A DNA stretch of 64,000 bases from Pseudomonas sp. R5-89-07. Its GTDB lineage: Bacteria > Pseudomonadota > Gammaproteobacteria > Pseudomonadales > Pseudomonadaceae. This document shows, in pieces, positions 34,339-43,457 of this stretch (its first letter is position 1; each line of letters begins with the position of its first letter). The stretch spans positions 3,472,001 through 3,536,000 of the forward strand of contig NZ_CP027727.1 of NCBI RefSeq assembly GCF_003851685.1, in the 5' to 3' direction. The notes beneath the pieces were generated by a model. That model saw nothing but the letters and a program-made list of their open reading frames with translations. It was not told the DNA's origin and made no database searches. A program made the translations under genes and the position numbers.

Positions 34339-36162
34339 ATGGCCGAACCACTGACTCACGACACCATCATCCAGGACTCCTGGCGCCGTTGCCGCGCCTT
34401 CGGCCTGGACCACCAGAGCACGCCCAGCTTTGACCAGTTGCCCGCCGAGGGCATTCGCCAGTTGCTGGAGAGCCAGCATTCACTGGTGCAGACCACTCAT
34501 CAGGAAGTGCTGCCCTACTACGAAAACATCCTGAGCAATTCCAACTGCCTGATCATGTTGGCCGACAACCAGGGCCAGGTGCTGACCTCGTGGGGCACTC
34601 AGCGGTTTATCGAGCCGCGGCTGGCCCGTGGTTTCAGCGCAGGCGCCAGCTGGATGGAACACGCCAGCGGCACCAACGCCATCGGCACCGCGTTGGCCTG
34701 CGCCCAGGCCGTGCATATCGAGCACGACGAACACTTCCTCAAGGCCAACCGCTTCATGACCGGTTCGGCGGCGCCGATTTTCGACGCTCAACGCGAGATC
34801 ATTGCGGTGCTGGACGTCTCCAGCGACAGCTACCTGCCGCCCTCCCACACCCTGGGCATGGTCAAGATGATGAGCCAGACCGTGGAAAACCGGCTGATCC
34901 TCAACCTGTTTCGCGGCGAGCACTTCCAGCTGACGTTCAACACCGGCCTGAGCAACCTCGACAGCCAGTGGGCAGGCCTGCTGATCTTCGATGAAAGCGG
35001 CCAGGTGCTGTCGGCCAACCGGCGCGCGGACAACCTGCTGGGCATCAGCTTGTCGCGGGTAATGATCGACAGCTTGTTCAAGGTCTCGCTGCTGGAGTTG
35101 CTCAATCAGCCGGAGGGCCTGCCGTTCTCCCTGCAAGCGGCGGGACGCAATCGCTTCCAATGCCTGCTCAAGCGGCCCCGGCAGACGCCGGTGCAGGCTC
35201 GGATGTTCAACCCACCTGCGCCGTCCAGGCCCACCGCCGTCAGCCTCACGACCCTGCACTTTGGCGATGCACGGGTGGAGAAAGCCGTGCGCCAGGCCGA
35301 ACGCCTGCTGGAGAAAGACATCCCGCTGTTGATCCACGGCGAAACCGGCGTGGGCAAGGAGGTGTTCGTCAAAGCCCTGCACCAGGCCAGTTCCCGCAGC
35401 CAGCAGGCATTGATCGCGGTGAACTGTGCGGCGATTCCGGCTGAGCTGGTGGAATCGGAACTGTTTGGCTACGAAAAAGGTGCGTTCACCGGCGCCAACC
35501 AGAAAGGCAGCATCGGCCTGATCCGCAAGGCCGACAAGGGCACGCTGTTTCTCGATGAAATCGGCGACATGCCTCTTCCCACCCAGGCCCGTCTGCTGCG
35601 GGTGCTGCAGGAGCGTTGCGTTCAGCCGGTGGGCAGCAGTGAAGTGTTCCCGGTGGACTTGCGCATCATCTCGGCGACCAACCGAGCATTACGGGAACTG
35701 GTGCAAGCCGGGCGTTTTCGTGAGGATTTGTACTACCGCATTGGCGGCCTGACCCTGGAACTGCCGCCATTGCGCGAGCGCAGCGACAAGCAGGCGCTGT
35801 TTCAGCAACTGTGGCAGCAGCACCGCGACCCCACGCAGTGGGCCGGGCTGAGCGCCGAGGTGCTCAAGCTGTTCGAACAACATCCGTGGCCGGGCAATTT
35901 GCGTCAGGTGAGCAGTGTGTTGCAGGTGGCGCTGGCGATGGCCGAAGAACAGCCCATCCGCCCGGAACATCTGCCCGATGACTTTTTTGTGGATTTGCAG
36001 GGGCCGGGGCCGACACCGGAGCCCGCCAATGAGCGCCTGGATGACAGCATCGACCTGACGCAGCGCCTGAAAGCAGCGGGCGGCAACATATCCCACCTCG
36101 CCCGCGAACTGGGGGTGAGCCGCAATACCCTGTACAAGCGCCTGCGCCAGAACGAAGCCTGA
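34339..36162 (+). CDS. Sigma-54-dependent activator, AcoR-like (GAF-AAA+-Fis)
   Basis: 607 aa. The N-terminal 300 residues are a sensory region with a GAF-like part (GFSAGASWMEHASGTNAIGTA is the typical AcoR landmark). The AAA+ core has Walker A GETGVGKE near 333, GAFTGA near 382 and Walker B GTLFLDEIGD. The Fis-type HTH at about 570-604 includes LARELGVSRNTLYKRL. It reads away from glpS, and the intervening DNA holds a sigma-54 promoter and repeated half-sites, so it probably activates the glp operon in response to the substrate or a derivative. Confidence 0.9.
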   Translation: MAEPLTHDTIIQDSWRRCRAFGLDHQSTPSFDQLPAEGIRQLLESQHSLVQTTHQEVLPYYENILSNSNCLIMLADNQGQVLTSWGTQRFIEPRLARGFSAGASWMEHASGTNAIGTALACAQAVHIEHDEHFLKANRFMTGSAAPIFDAQREIIAVLDVSSDSYLPPSHTLGMVKMMSQTVENRLILNLFRGEHFQLTFNTGLSNLDSQWAGLLIFDESGQVLSANRRADNLLGISLSRVMIDSLFKVSLLELLNQPEGLPFSLQAAGRNRFQCLLKRPRQTPVQARMFNPPAPSRPTAVSLTTLHFGDARVEKAVRQAERLLEKDIPLLIHGETGVGKEVFVKALHQASSRSQQALIAVNCAAIPAELVESELFGYEKGAFTGANQKGSIGLIRKADKGTLFLDEIGDMPLPTQARLLRVLQERCVQPVGSSEVFPVDLRIISATNRALRELVQAGRFREDLYYRIGGLTLELPPLRERSDKQALFQQLWQQHRDPTQWAGLSAEVLKLFEQHPWPGNLRQVSSVLQVALAMAEEQPIRPEHLPDDFFVDLQGPGPTPEPANERLDDSIDLTQRLKAAGGNISHLARELGVSRNTLYKRLRQNEA

Positions 36163-36196
36163 AGCAGCAAGCTTGCGCGCGCCTACCGATACCGCC

Positions 36197-38314
36197 TCAG
36201 CGCCAACTCCATGACACGCCGGTGTAGATACCGCGGCCGTCGGCCGGGGTGGAGCGCGCCACATCCACGCCTTTGTCGTCATAGCCCGGCGTAACGGTAT
36301 TGGCATAGCGCCGGTTCGTCAGGTTGCGCAGGTCGACCCAGGCCTGCCAGTCCTGCCTGGGCGCATCGTAACCAAAGGTGGCGCCCAGGGTGGTGTAGGC
36401 CGCCGCGTAGTAAGAGTTGGCGTAGTCCACCGCCACCCGCGAGGCGTGCTCGCTGTTGAGGCTGGTGTAGAAACCGGTCGGGTGGCTGTAGCGCAGCTGC
36501 GCCTGGTAATAGTGCTTGGGCATGCCGGGCAAGGTGTTGCCACCAAAACGCTCATCGTCGCGGTAGTGGAAGTCGCTGAAGGTATAGGCTTGGCGCAGCG
36601 CAAGCTGGCCGTTGCGTCCGCCGTCCCACAGCGGGCTGAGCAGGCTCAGCTCCACGCCCTGGTGCACGGTGGGGCTGGCATTGGCTTCGGCGACGATGGC
36701 ATTGCTGGTGGCTGTCTGGGCCTGGGCTTCCACGGTCAGCAGTTCATGGCGCACCTCGGAGCGGTACAGCGCCAGGTCCCATTGGCCAAGCCAGGCCTCA
36801 CCGCGCCCACCGACTTCCAGCGTCGTAGCGCTCTGATTGCGCAGCTTCACGCCTTCGCGCTGCAAGCCAGTGGCCGCGCCACTGCCGGGGCCGAAATATT
36901 TGTTGGAACCCCAGATCATCGACCAGGCATGCGGCGGCTCGACCGAACGGCTCAGGTTGCCGTACACCTGCAATTGCGGGGTGAAGTCATAGCGCAGGCC
37001 AATGCGTGGCGCATAGTCCCAGTCGTGCTGGCGAGTCGGCGCCTGGCCGTCCGGATAGGTGACCTGGGTTTCGCGGCGGGTGTAGATCGCGGCCAGGCCA
37101 GTGGTCAGCCACAGGTCAGGCACCAGCTCCAGTTCGTTGCCGACGTGCAGCACGGTGTCCGAACCCAGGTAGGTGTAATCACGGGTCTTGGTGCCGGGCA
37201 CGAAGCCCGCTGTGTTCCCGGTCGGGGTGCGGACGAACTCCGAGGCGCCATTGTTGGGCATCGCCTGGGTGGTGCGCAGGCCGAGCGTGGTGTTGCTGGC
37301 GTGGCCGAACAGGCTGTCCTGGCGGATGTAATTGAGGGTGCCGCTGATGTCGGTGTAGGCGACTTTCAGGCGGTTGGTGCCTTCGCGCAGGTCCATCGGG
37401 TAGTCGTGATAGGCCAGCCCGACTTCGACCCGCGAAGCGTCATCCAACTGCAAGGTGGTCTTGTTGGCCATCCAGGTGGAGCCCGGTTGCAAGCGCTTGG
37501 AATCGCGGGCGGCGTTGAGGCTGTTGGCGGCACGCGGGTCATGGCTGATCTGGTAGCGCGTGAGCTTGCCTGGGGTGTCGTTGGTGGTTTCGCGGTAACG
37601 GAAATAGAAACGCGTTTCCAGGTCCGGGTTGAAGCGGTAGCCGAAGTTGGCCGCGACGCCCTTGCCGGTGCCAGCGCTCTGGTGCTGGAAACCGTCGGAC
37701 TGCGAATCGGTGAGGCTGATGTAGTAATCGGCATCCCCGAGCACCTGCCCGGAACTGATCTCGCGCTGGGCGTAGCCACGGCTACCCGTCTCATAGCGCA
37801 CTTGCAGTTTGGGCGCGTCCAGACCGGTGCGGGTGACGTAATTGACGGCGCCCCCCAGGGCCAACGCGCCCTGATCGAAACCGTTGGCGCCGCGCAGTAC
37901 TTCCACCCGGCTCTGCCAGAGCGGGTCCTTCAGTTCGTAAGGCGTACCGCCAGGGCCGGTGAGCGGCAGGCCGTCGAACATTTCGTACAGCCCCGAGCCA
38001 TGGGCACCGGGGCTGCGGTTCAGGCCCGAACCGCGAATGGACAATTTGACCCCTTCGTTGTTCGCCGCCTTGGCGTAGACCCCGGCCTGGTATTTGAACA
38101 CGTCCTCATTGGTGCTCACCCGCCCCTGCTGCACGCTGTTCATGTCGATGAAATTAGTGCCGCCGGGCACGCTTTTGAGCTGCGCCTGGGCAATGTCGCC
38201 GGCACTGGCCTGGGCCGTGGTGACTTCGACCGGCGCCAGTTGCAGGCTGTCGGCCTGTACCAGCGAACTGAGGGCCAGGGTGGCGAATAGCAGCGGAGGT
38301 TGTCGCAACAGCAT
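36197..38314 (-). CDS. TonB-dependent outer-membrane receptor
   Basis: 705 aa from ATG 38314 (AGGA 8 nt upstream). A 21-residue signal peptide ends in LVQA. The plug domain spans about residues 45-160 (VYAKAANNEGVKLSIRGSG, VEVLRGANGFDQGALALGGAVNYV). The 22-strand barrel ends in YTGVSWSWR with an aromatic C-terminus. It looks like an Fe-siderophore/haem-type receptor (FecA/FhuA class) without the N-terminal signalling extension of sigma-factor-coupled receptors. The substrate is unknown. The upstream gap has an AT-rich stretch but no clear Fur box. Confidence 0.88.
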   Translation of the reverse strand: MLLRQPPLLFATLALSSLVQADSLQLAPVEVTTAQASAGDIAQAQLKSVPGGTNFIDMNSVQQGRVSTNEDVFKYQAGVYAKAANNEGVKLSIRGSGLNRSPGAHGSGLYEMFDGLPLTGPGGTPYELKDPLWQSRVEVLRGANGFDQGALALGGAVNYVTRTGLDAPKLQVRYETGSRGYAQREISSGQVLGDADYYISLTDSQSDGFQHQSAGTGKGVAANFGYRFNPDLETRFYFRYRETTNDTPGKLTRYQISHDPRAANSLNAARDSKRLQPGSTWMANKTTLQLDDASRVEVGLAYHDYPMDLREGTNRLKVAYTDISGTLNYIRQDSLFGHASNTTLGLRTTQAMPNNGASEFVRTPTGNTAGFVPGTKTRDYTYLGSDTVLHVGNELELVPDLWLTTGLAAIYTRRETQVTYPDGQAPTRQHDWDYAPRIGLRYDFTPQLQVYGNLSRSVEPPHAWSMIWGSNKYFGPGSGAATGLQREGVKLRNQSATTLEVGGRGEAWLGQWDLALYRSEVRHELLTVEAQAQTATSNAIVAEANASPTVHQGVELSLLSPLWDGGRNGQLALRQAYTFSDFHYRDDERFGGNTLPGMPKHYYQAQLRYSHPTGFYTSLNSEHASRVAVDYANSYYAAAYTTLGATFGYDAPRQDWQAWVDLRNLTNRRYANTVTPGYDDKGVDVARSTPADGRGIYTGVSWSWR

Positions 38315-38522
38315 GGGGCGGGTCCTTGATAGACAGGGCGTGGACGGCAGCGCCGGCACGCGAACAGTCATGGGAAGGCGCCCACACCCGCCAGGTCACG
38401 CGGGCACCGGGATTCGCTGTTAAGTCCAAAATCGAATTAACAAATAAAAATTCAGTATTTAAGGAAATAACCGCTACGCCTTACTGTGGGTCATCGAACC
38501 CCTCCATCGCGAGAGCCTACCC

Positions 38523-38681
38523 ATGCAAACATCCGCCACCCTCATTGACTTCACCCTTCACCGTAAACGCCGCCAGGCACGTGCGGCGGCCGAGTTGATG
38601 TGGGCGATGTACGCAGCGCGTGCAGGGCTGGCCGTGTTTACTGCGCACGCCACGACAAACAGCGATACCCGCCAGGCGTAA
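38523..38681 (+). CDS. Small basic protein, 52 aa, upstream of an XRE regulator
   Basis: An ATG-to-TAA frame whose stop lies 5 nt before the regulator ATG. The residues after the N-terminus are rich in Arg/Ala (HRKRRQARAAAE) and followed by a short hydrophobic part (MWAMYAARAGLAVF). A GAGAG stretch lies upstream. The arrangement suggests a translated leader or a co-transcribed small protein. It resembles nothing recognised. Confidence 0.45.
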   Translation: MQTSATLIDFTLHRKRRQARAAAELMWAMYAARAGLAVFTAHATTNSDTRQA

Positions 38682-38686
38682 GGCCG

Positions 38687-39313
38687 ATGAACTTCCTTCA
38701 CGCCATTCCCGAACCACCTGAGCCGCTGCCCACCCCCAGCACCGACGATGATGTGATCAGCCTGTGCGTAGCGCACAACCTGCAACGCCTGCGCGGCAAG
38801 CGCCACCTGTCATTGGACGGGCTGGCGCGGGCCTGCGGCGTGAGCCGTGCAATGCTGGCGCAAATCGAGTCCGGGCGCAGCGTGCCGTCGATCAAGGTGC
38901 TGTGCAAGATAGCCAAGGGTTTGAAGGTGTCGGTGGCGGCCTTTCTGGAAGACCGCGCGTTCGAGGGCGTCGAAGTGCTGCCGGCGCGACAGAGCAAACG
39001 CCTGGTGAGCGCTGACGGAGCGTTCGTCAGCCGCGCGTTGTTCCCTTTCGACAGGGCGCGTCAGTCCGAATTTTATGAAATCCGTCTGCGAGGCCTGGGT
39101 GAAGAAGTCTCCGAGGGCCACGGACCTGGCATCCAGGAAAATCTGGTGGTCGCCCAAGGGGTGCTGGAGGTCAGCGTCAACGATGAGCGCTACCTGCTCT
39201 CCACCGGCGATTCCATTCTGTTTTTCGCCGACCAGCCGCACCGCTATCGCAACCCGGCTGACAGCGAGGCGGTGGCGTTCCTGGTGATCATCTACCCGGA
39301 ACGTCTGGACTGA
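38687..39313 (+). CDS. XRE-family regulator with C-terminal cupin domain
   Basis: 208 aa. The helix-turn-helix (residues about 27-80) includes LDGLARACGVSRAMLAQIESGRSVPSI. A cupin_2 domain occupies about 130-205 (GVLEVSVNDERYLLSTGDSILFFADQPHRY). This architecture is common for repressors of amino-acid, polyamine or aldehyde metabolism. The divergent TonB receptor gene is a possible target; GTTAA-N13-TTAAC at 38419-38441 is a candidate operator. Confidence 0.88.
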   Translation: MNFLHAIPEPPEPLPTPSTDDDVISLCVAHNLQRLRGKRHLSLDGLARACGVSRAMLAQIESGRSVPSIKVLCKIAKGLKVSVAAFLEDRAFEGVEVLPARQSKRLVSADGAFVSRALFPFDRARQSEFYEIRLRGLGEEVSEGHGPGIQENLVVAQGVLEVSVNDERYLLSTGDSILFFADQPHRYRNPADSEAVAFLVIIYPERLD

Positions 39314-39317
39314 ATGC

Positions 39318-39346
39318 AAAAAGCCCCGACGATTCGGGGCTTTTTT
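39318..39346. terminator. Bidirectional rho-independent terminator
   Basis: AAAAAGCCCCGA, a 4-nt loop, then TCGGGGCTTTTTT. It serves the XRE-cupin gene on the plus strand and the methionine-rich gene on the minus strand. Confidence 0.9.
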
Positions 39347-39361
39347 CTGACAGGCGAGCTG

Positions 39362-39847
39362 TCAGCAGGTGCAGCACATCATCGGCATGCCGTTGCAGCT
39401 CATCATCATCGGCATGGCGCAGTCGTTCATCATCTTGTTCATCAGCATGCAGCAGTTTTCCATCATGCCCATGCTCATGCCCGACATCGGCATCATTTTG
39501 CACAGCATGCTGTCACCCTGCAGGGTGCACTCCATCACGCATTTCATCATGCCCATGGCCATCGGCATGTTCATGCTCGACAGCATGTTCATCGCGTCCG
39601 CCGACATGCACATCATGTTCATATTGGCGCACTGCATCATCATCGGCATGCCGCAGTTTATCATCATCGCCATCATCTCGGCGCTGGTCTTGAACTGGGT
39701 CATGTCCATGCCTGCGGCAGGTTTCATGGTGCACATCATGGCGTCACCGGCCATTTCGCACTGCATGGTCGCCATCATCATGGGCATGCCCATCATCGGC
39801 ATCATTGGCATGGAGGTGTTCATCGGCATCTGCATTGCGTTCATCAT
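39362..39847 (-). CDS. Methionine- and cysteine-rich protein, probable metal binder
   Basis: 161 aa containing 61 methionines and 15 cysteines by direct count, i.e. 47% sulfur residues. GGAG lies 8 nt before ATG 39847 and a terminator follows the stop. There is no signal peptide or membrane segment, so it should be cytoplasmic. An internal duplication is visible: GDAMMCTM and GDSMLCKM match, as do CGMPMMMQC and CAMPMMMSC. Met-X-X-Met and Cys clusters of this kind bind Cu(I) or other soft metals, so a copper or silver buffer is inferred. No copper-regulatory box was found upstream. The opposite strand is also open, but its translation is a compositional mirror. Confidence 0.75.
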   Translation of the reverse strand: MMNAMQMPMNTSMPMMPMMGMPMMMATMQCEMAGDAMMCTMKPAAGMDMTQFKTSAEMMAMMINCGMPMMMQCANMNMMCMSADAMNMLSSMNMPMAMGMMKCVMECTLQGDSMLCKMMPMSGMSMGMMENCCMLMNKMMNDCAMPMMMSCNGMPMMCCTC

Positions 39848-40121
39848 GTTCGAAACTCCGTAATCGACAGGAAAGGCCAGGTTCTGGCGCCGATTCTAGA
39901 GCCGCCAGGCAACGGCGCAAGACGCTGGCAGAGCAGCAGGATTGGATGTTCCAAGGGCGACTTGGTCGGTTTGAACAAGCAGAAAAACCGGCATGACAGC
40001 GATACCGACGCTGCAACGGCAAAACACGACGTGTAAGTTTCGAGATAGACGCAATGGATATTCGAACCAGGAACTTAAATAGTCCAGATGGAAATAAACA
40101 ATCTAACCCACGGCAAATAGA

Positions 40122-40412
40122 TCACCCGCGCCCCCCATTGCCCGGCAATGCAAGCGTTTGCATCAGATCGTCAGCGTCCGAACCGACGGGAAATCTGAAC
40201 CCATACATCTCATCGGTGGCCAGAATGCTGGCAAGCGCATCGCATAGCTGCGCCTCGGTAGGTGATTCGCGCAGCAGTTTGTGCGCGGCAAGTACTACGT
40301 CCGCAGCCACCCCCTGGGCACTCGCGGCGTCGATGACAGCAAAAAGGATAAATCGCAGGCGGATTTCGCGATCAGTAGGCCAAACCGTTTTTCGCTTACC
40401 CAAGGTAGGCAC
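40122..40412 (-). CDS. Hypothetical protein, 96 aa
   Basis: A soluble, mostly helical small protein (residues 18-60 form an Ala/Leu-rich helix pattern, FAVIDAASAQGVAADVVLAAHKLL). The first codon is GTG with no strong ribosome-binding site, so the start is uncertain; TTG three codons later is possible. No family recognised. The 274-bp gap to the methionine-rich gene shows nothing further. Confidence 0.55.
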   Translation of the reverse strand: MPTLGKRKTVWPTDREIRLRFILFAVIDAASAQGVAADVVLAAHKLLRESPTEAQLCDALASILATDEMYGFRFPVGSDADDLMQTLALPGNGGRG

Positions 40413-40543
40413 TCGTGTTTAAGAAAAGTCCGAGGCTAGGGCCGACCGGGGGCGTGTTTCAAGCTGTCCAGGGCATCATAGGCATCTTCCTACAGAGGAA
40501 AGAGAAACACCCCACCCACAGGCCTGTTCGTGCCGCCCGCGTG

Positions 40544-41284
40544 TCACTGCACAGGCAGGAAATTCATCAGCAGCAGACTTTGCGCATAGTTGAGGCCGAT
40601 ACGTCGGTAGCGCTCATCGAGTATCTGGGTGAGCAGGTCCAGGCGCGCGACGATCTTGCCGAACTCGACGGCGAAACTGAGGTTGCTGCCCTCCTCCGAT
40701 ATTTCATTGGAAAACAGCAGCAACACACCGTTTGCGTCCTGGCGCTGGCCGAGCAGCCAGGTGGCTTTCTCGATATTGCGTGCGGCGTTGCTGACAAACT
40801 GTGGGTTGATCGAGTCGGTCACGTAGAACTGCGTACGCCCACCGTGCGCGGTCACCAGCATACTGCCGATGGCGTAGATGAACGCCCCTACCCGGTCACC
40901 GCGAAACTCCGGGCTCAAGGAGTAGCTCAAGGCCGCCAGATCACGCCGTTCGCCCAGGGCAGGCAATGGCTGACGGTTTTCGATAGCCTGGCGAATAGCC
41001 CGCGCAGCGCTCACCGCATCCGGATACCCGGACTGACGCCACTGGTTGGGATTGCGCAGGTAAAGCTTGCTCATCAGCAGATACAGGCTTTGCAGGTTGT
41101 CGCGCATGCCCAGGGTGGCCATGCGGTCGACGCTGGTTTGAAAAAACTCATCCGGCTTGCCATCGCTGAACTGCCTGGCGATGTCGCGCCCCTGTTGCTG
41201 GCTGCAACCGACAACACACAACGCCAACAGCGCAGCCAGCAACCGCGGCCATCGGGTGATAAAAACAGTGAACGTTCGAGCCAT
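40544..41284 (-). CDS. Hypothetical lipoprotein
   Basis: 246 aa. A basic N-terminus and hydrophobic stretch lead to a lipobox (CVVGCS, Cys near 27). The mature part is helical and charged (DEFFQTSVDRMATLGMRDNL, NIEKATWLLGQRQDANG). It is probably anchored to the outer membrane. No domain recognised and no operon partner on this strand. Confidence 0.72.
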   Translation of the reverse strand: MARTFTVFITRWPRLLAALLALCVVGCSQQQGRDIARQFSDGKPDEFFQTSVDRMATLGMRDNLQSLYLLMSKLYLRNPNQWRQSGYPDAVSAARAIRQAIENRQPLPALGERRDLAALSYSLSPEFRGDRVGAFIYAIGSMLVTAHGGRTQFYVTDSINPQFVSNAARNIEKATWLLGQRQDANGVLLLFSNEISEEGSNLSFAVEFGKIVARLDLLTQILDERYRRIGLNYAQSLLLMNFLPVQ

Positions 41285-41500
41285 CGGTACCGGGTCTGTG
41301 TCTGTTGGCCAATCGCAGGAGGCGGATGGCAGTGACAGAGGTAGATCAGGAAAATCAAAAAAAGTGCAGCACCACGGGTTTAGATAAGCATCGGACTACA
41401 GGCGCGGCCGTCCACTATTAAACCTGTAGAAAATTTGAATTAGCGAGTTGCCCGCTCAGTCAAGAATTATGAATGCGGTAAATTTGACGAGGTAACAGTG

Positions 41501-41635
41501 ATGACTATCCAGGCAGAGACACTCGTACAACTGACCGAAGCCTTGAAAGAGCGCGGCTTGAATCTGGTTTCCGATGTCCACTTCACGCGCGCGCCCTACC
41601 GGCACAATCACCGCTGGATCTGCACGGTCGAGTAA
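41501..41635 (+). CDS. Small hypothetical protein, 44 aa
   Basis: ATG at 41501 with GAGG 8 nt upstream and a TAA stop. It reads LVQLTEALKERGLNLVSD and ends with an aromatic/histidine-rich tail. GC-rich third positions suggest a real gene. A longer frame on the opposite strand at the same place has no ribosome-binding site and is not called. No family recognised. Confidence 0.5.
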   Translation: MTIQAETLVQLTEALKERGLNLVSDVHFTRAPYRHNHRWICTVE

Positions 41636-41797
41636 CGGTCCATACTGCTGACGGCTTGGCGGCGTAGCCGGCCGTTGGCACCTTCCGGCACTGCGCAAGG
41701 GACGCCTACATAAAACAGGCCCCGATCTGCTGCGACTGTGTAAAACTCATGCTTTGGTGACAGTCACCGCCTCCCTGCAGACCTTGCGAGTAATCAC

Positions 41798-42412
41798 ATG
41801 ATCGACGGTTCCGCTGTGTTAACAGTGTTCTTGGTCTACTTGGCGGGTGTCGTCATCCCTGGCCCGAATTTCGTTGCCGTCGTCCATAAGGCGGTGGCCG
41901 CTACACGCGCTGAAGCCCTGGCTTTGGTAGCGGGAATCGTGGTGGTCAATCTGTTCTGGTCAACCTGTGCGATTGGTGGGCTGGGGATCGTATTCGCTGC
42001 TCTGCCCTGGGCCGCCCTGGTTGTGAAGGTGCTCGGGGCAGCCTATCTGATCTGGTTCGGGTTCCGATTGCTACTCAATGCCGGGAGGAATGCCATCGGT
42101 CCCTCAAATGATGCCGTCGCCGGCAGTTGCCGACAGTCCTTCACCCAAGGTGTGATTACCAACCTGGGTAACCCGAAGTCCATGGCCTTCTATGCCGCTG
42201 TATTCTCAGCCGCAGCCCCCGCCCACGTTTCGCCGGGCACGTTCTTGTCGATGCTGGCAGTCGTAGTGGTAGTTTCGCTGGCCTGGTATGCAATGGTAGC
42301 AATCGCCCTCTCCCAGCCCAGGATCGCCAGCGCATATCAAGGACGGAAAAAAGCGATTGACCGACTGTGTGGCGGGTTGATTTTGTCGTTGGGCATCCGT
42401 CAGTTGATTTAG
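41798..42412 (+). CDS. LysE/RhtB-family amino-acid exporter
   Basis: 204 aa, the family's usual size, with six hydrophobic segments. The N-terminal VYLAGVVIPGPNFVAVV and central TQGVITNLGNPKSMAFYAAVF are RhtB/LysE landmarks. Exports amino acids such as homoserine, threonine or lysine; the substrate is not predictable. The next gene is a convergent LysR regulator that faces a different target. Confidence 0.9.
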   Translation: MIDGSAVLTVFLVYLAGVVIPGPNFVAVVHKAVAATRAEALALVAGIVVVNLFWSTCAIGGLGIVFAALPWAALVVKVLGAAYLIWFGFRLLLNAGRNAIGPSNDAVAGSCRQSFTQGVITNLGNPKSMAFYAAVFSAAAPAHVSPGTFLSMLAVVVVVSLAWYAMVAIALSQPRIASAYQGRKKAIDRLCGGLILSLGIRQLI

Positions 42413-42443
42413 CAGTCCTGTCATCGAGAACCGGGCTGGCTAG

Positions 42444-43373
42444 TCACTTCAAGGGAGCCTTTGGGTTGGAGGCTGCCTGCAACGTCGAGGCGATAAGGTC
42501 GCGCAGCCAAATATGGGCGGGGTCTCGGTGCAGTCGTTCGGGCCATAACATCAGCATTTCAAATCCGGGAATGGCCAGTGGAGGCGCTTGGACGTGAAGT
42601 GCCGGCTCATCTCGCACCAACCTTTCGGGCACCACCGCCACCAGGTCGCTGTGCGCCAATGCCGAGACGAGCGAGTTGAAATTGGACACTGACAATACGA
42701 CGCGTCGTTCAAGCCCTTTTGCTGCCAGTGCCTGGTCAGTACTGCCCACGAACCCAGCGCCATCAGGTGACATGACAGCATGCTCAAGGGCGCAGAACGC
42801 TTTGAGCGTTAGCTTGTCTGCCAACGCCGGATGGCCGCGCCGCCCTGCCAGCACGTAGCGTTCATGAACCAAAGACCGCTGGCGCAGTTTGGGCGGCGCG
42901 TCATCGCGGGTGTGCAGCGCCAGGTCGAGCTGGCCGTTCTCCAGCTCATTGGCAAGGCTGACGGGATGTTTGTTCAACAGTGCCAGGCGGGTATTCGGGG
43001 CCAGGCGCCGGAGCAGCGCCAGCGACGGCCAGACCAAAGCGGTCGCGGCATAATCACTAGCCGCCACCTTCCACGTCTGATTGGACAGCGCGGGCTCAAA
43101 AGCGCCGCCAGGGCTGAGTGCGCCTTCCAGCGCTACCAGCGCTTCACGCAGCGGCCCGCGCAGTTCACGGGCCCGCTCGGTAGGCGACATGCCTCGCGGG
43201 CCGGGCAGCAACAGGGGATCGTCGAGCAATTCTCGCAGTCGGCCCAGTTGCAGGCTGACGGTAGGTTGGGCGAGGTTGAGCAATCGAGCGGCCCGCGTAA
43301 CGTTCTGCTCGGACAACAGCGCATCCAGGGTGACCAGCAAATTGAGGTCCAGACGCCGCAAGGTATTGTGCAT
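42444..43373 (-). CDS. LysR-family regulator
   Basis: 309 aa. The N-terminal winged HTH has LDLNLLVTLDALLSEQNVTRAA and LAQPTVSLQLGRLRELL. The effector-binding domain begins near residue 95. It is divergent from the quinone reductase gene 84 bp away, its likely target, as in quinone/electrophile-responsive LysR pairs. Confidence 0.9.
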   Translation of the reverse strand: MHNTLRRLDLNLLVTLDALLSEQNVTRAARLLNLAQPTVSLQLGRLRELLDDPLLLPGPRGMSPTERARELRGPLREALVALEGALSPGGAFEPALSNQTWKVAASDYAATALVWPSLALLRRLAPNTRLALLNKHPVSLANELENGQLDLALHTRDDAPPKLRQRSLVHERYVLAGRRGHPALADKLTLKAFCALEHAVMSPDGAGFVGSTDQALAAKGLERRVVLSVSNFNSLVSALAHSDLVAVVPERLVRDEPALHVQAPPLAIPGFEMLMLWPERLHRDPAHIWLRDLIASTLQAASNPKAPLK

Positions 43374-43457
43374 GTAAATACCCTATGTTTCGGAAATTCA
43401 TTTCTATCATACCGGGTTCGTCGTTACGGTGAGGGGCATAACCACTCGGAGCCCCTC

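Noticed and set aside
39369..39863. Plus-strand frame of 164 codons opposite the methionine-rich gene
   Set aside because: Met codons (ATG) read as His/CAT or Ile/ATC-type codons on the other strand, giving an Ile/Met-rich mirror. The minus frame has the ribosome-binding site, terminator and internal duplication.
39314..40036. Plus-strand His-rich frame (about 240 codons) over the same region
   Set aside because: A histidine mirror of the ATG-rich minus strand; it runs through the terminator and has no start signal.
41456..41698. Minus-strand 80-codon frame
   Set aside because: It overlaps the better supported 44-aa plus-strand gene and lacks a ribosome-binding site.
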